Origin: Thermoplasmata archaeon
Lineage (GTDB): Archaea; Thermoplasmatota; Thermoplasmata; Lutacidiplasmatales; UBA184
Assembly (NCBI GenBank): GCA_021817605.1
Contig: JAKAUN010000013.1
Span: forward strand, 62,001-126,000
Direction: 5' to 3'
DNA length: 64,000 nt
Positions 63,014 through 64,000 of this stretch are shown piece by piece (the first letter of the stretch is position 1; each line of letters opens with the position of its first letter). The translations under genes were made by a program, and so were the position numbers. The notes below the pieces were generated by a model. That model made no database searches. It saw only the letters and a list, made by a program, of their open reading frames with translations, and had not been told where the DNA came from.

Positions 63014-64000
63014 CTAGCTTGTGGTCCCCAGGATGATCCTCGGGTCGATTCCCGAGAGCGTGACGTTGGCGGCAACGTAGACCAGGTGGTCCGTGGGGTC
63101 GTAGACGAGCGAGGAGGGATTCGCCCCAACAAAGTAGCTGTCGACTACGAGCGTCCCCTCGAGGACCGAGAACGTTCCGTCGCCGGCGTTGCCGACCACG
63201 AGGTGTCCGTCGTAGGCGTCAAAGGCGATGCCGGTCGGCTGGTTGCCGACGCCGACGGTCGACGCCAGCGCATCGGTAGGCGTCACGAAGGCGACCTCGT
63301 TGAGCCCCGGAAGGGTCACGTAGAGGAGGCCCGAGGTCGTGTTGACCGCGAGCCCGCCGGGCGCCGCGGGCAGCGTGAGATTGGCCACGACGGCGAAGGC
63401 GTGGATCTCCCAGACGATCCCCCCGCCGGTGGCGTTCCCGATCAGGAAGATGTTGTTGTTCGCGGGGTCGTAGTCGATGGCCCGCGGGGTGCCGCTGAGC
63501 GGGATGACCTGCTTCTGGTTGGGGAACAGATTGTTCGCAAGGGAGTAGATCGTGACCGTCTGGTTGCCTGCGTTCGCGACGTAGAGCTTCTCGTTGGACG
63601 GGTTGAAGACGACCCCGACCGGCGCCGAGCCGGCCCCGGTAGGGATGCTGCCGAGCGAGGCGAACGTGGTGGCGTTGAGGAGGGTGAGGTTGTCCGAACC
63701 GCGGTTCGCGACGTAGAGCGCGTTCAGCTTGGGGTTGTAGGTGGCCGCGGACGGGTAGAGTCCCACGGTCACGTTGCGCACGAACGCGCCGCTCGTGCCG
63801 TCGAGGAGGAAGACACGGGTGGGCGCGGAGGCCCGATCGCTTCCGAGGATCTGGCGGGTCGCCGGGTCAAAGCCGAGAGGGGTGAGCGAGGAGCTGGCGA
63901 AGCCGTGCGAGGCGAGATCGATCGTCTGGGCGACCCCGAGGGGGCACGCCACGTAGGAGGCCCCCTCCAGGGTACCCGAGAGGGAGAGGAACGAGCTCGT
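63014..64000 (-). CDS. YVTN-type beta-propeller surface protein, N-terminus beyond window
   Basis: The frame is open from the window edge to the stop at 63014, giving 328 residues of a longer protein. The GTG at 63952 is not a supported start, because the coding frame continues upstream (FLSLSGTLEGASYVACPLG). Repeats of about 40-45 residues carry the YVTN/NHL pattern: LNALYVANRGSDNLTLLN, NEKLYVANAGNQTVTIYS, SGLLYVTLPGLNEVAFV and DGHLVVGNAGDGTFSVLE, so at least six blades are present. The sequons suggest an extracellular location. Proteins of this type are common on archaeal surfaces; ligand unknown. Confidence 0.85.
   Translation of the reverse strand, partial: TSSFLSLSGTLEGASYVACPLGVAQTIDLASHGFASSSLTPLGFDPATRQILGSDRASAPTRVFLLDGTSGAFVRNVTVGLYPSAATYNPKLNALYVANRGSDNLTLLNATTFASLGSIPTGAGSAPVGVVFNPSNEKLYVANAGNQTVTIYSLANNLFPNQKQVIPLSGTPRAIDYDPANNNIFLIGNATGGGIVWEIHAFAVVANLTLPAAPGGLAVNTTSGLLYVTLPGLNEVAFVTPTDALASTVGVGNQPTGIAFDAYDGHLVVGNAGDGTFSVLEGTLVVDSYFVGANPSSLVYDPTDHLVYVAANVTLSGIDPRIILGTTS

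Overview
The window is archaeal, most likely from a GC-rich, non-methanogenic member of the Thermoplasmatota (Thermoplasmata). The evidence is gene content: eIF5A with its hypusine loop, D-aminoacyl-tRNA deacylase of the archaeal type, geranylgeranylglyceryl-phosphate synthase, DGGGP synthase, CDP-archaeol synthase, tRNA-splicing endonuclease, the archaeal aspartate-semialdehyde route to dehydroquinate, a GHMP-type shikimate kinase, and thermopsin-family secreted proteases. TATA-like boxes stand out against the GC-rich background about 25-30 nt upstream of many start codons, so many first cistrons look leaderless, often with GTG starts. The lineage is inferred; I ran no phylogeny.

Layout. 1-6.4 kb: edge of an unknown gene, eIF5A, a 1498-residue helical-repeat protein, a small unknown gene and a tRNA-Glu(CUC) with a short intron in its T-loop. 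6.5-8.2 kb: three decayed genes (GNAT acetyltransferase, DinB-like protein, IS66 transposase tail). 8.3-20.5 kb: a four-helix membrane protein, a large oligopeptide-type ABC binding protein, a left-truncated IS21 element abutting an older istA remnant, and the convergent dppB-dppC-dppD-like transporter operon. 20.5-28.7 kb: sparsely coding accessory DNA with a VOC protein, a small unknown, a heavily sequon-rich secreted glycoprotein, a small membrane protein, a thermopsin, D-aminoacyl-tRNA deacylase and a small ribbon-helix-helix-like protein.

28.8-38.9 kb: an M16 peptidase pair (minus) diverges from a tightly overlapping seven-gene operon (plus) that holds three ether-lipid enzymes, DUF2070, an M20 peptidase, pyrE and the splicing endonuclease. 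39.9-54.9 kb: fifteen minus-strand genes, almost all overlapping, run from ADH synthase, dehydroquinate synthase II, aroDE, aroK, aroA and aroC through asd and lysC to trpE-G-D-C-F-B-A. The run can take aspartate to chorismate and tryptophan, and includes the two enzymes that make the aspartate semialdehyde needed by the first archaeal shikimate step. 55.1-58.5 kb: a PqqC/CADD-like haem-oxygenase-fold protein diverges from a CoA-transferase plus acyl-CoA dehydrogenase pair. 58.6-64 kb: a second, 1285-residue thermopsin-like protein and the C-terminal part of a beta-propeller protein that runs off the window.

The theme of the accessory parts is protein scavenging at the cell surface: two thermopsins, an oligopeptide ABC system and peptidases. 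The secreted proteins share a C-terminal ESGL-type module, carry many N-glycosylation sequons and have cysteines in pairs.
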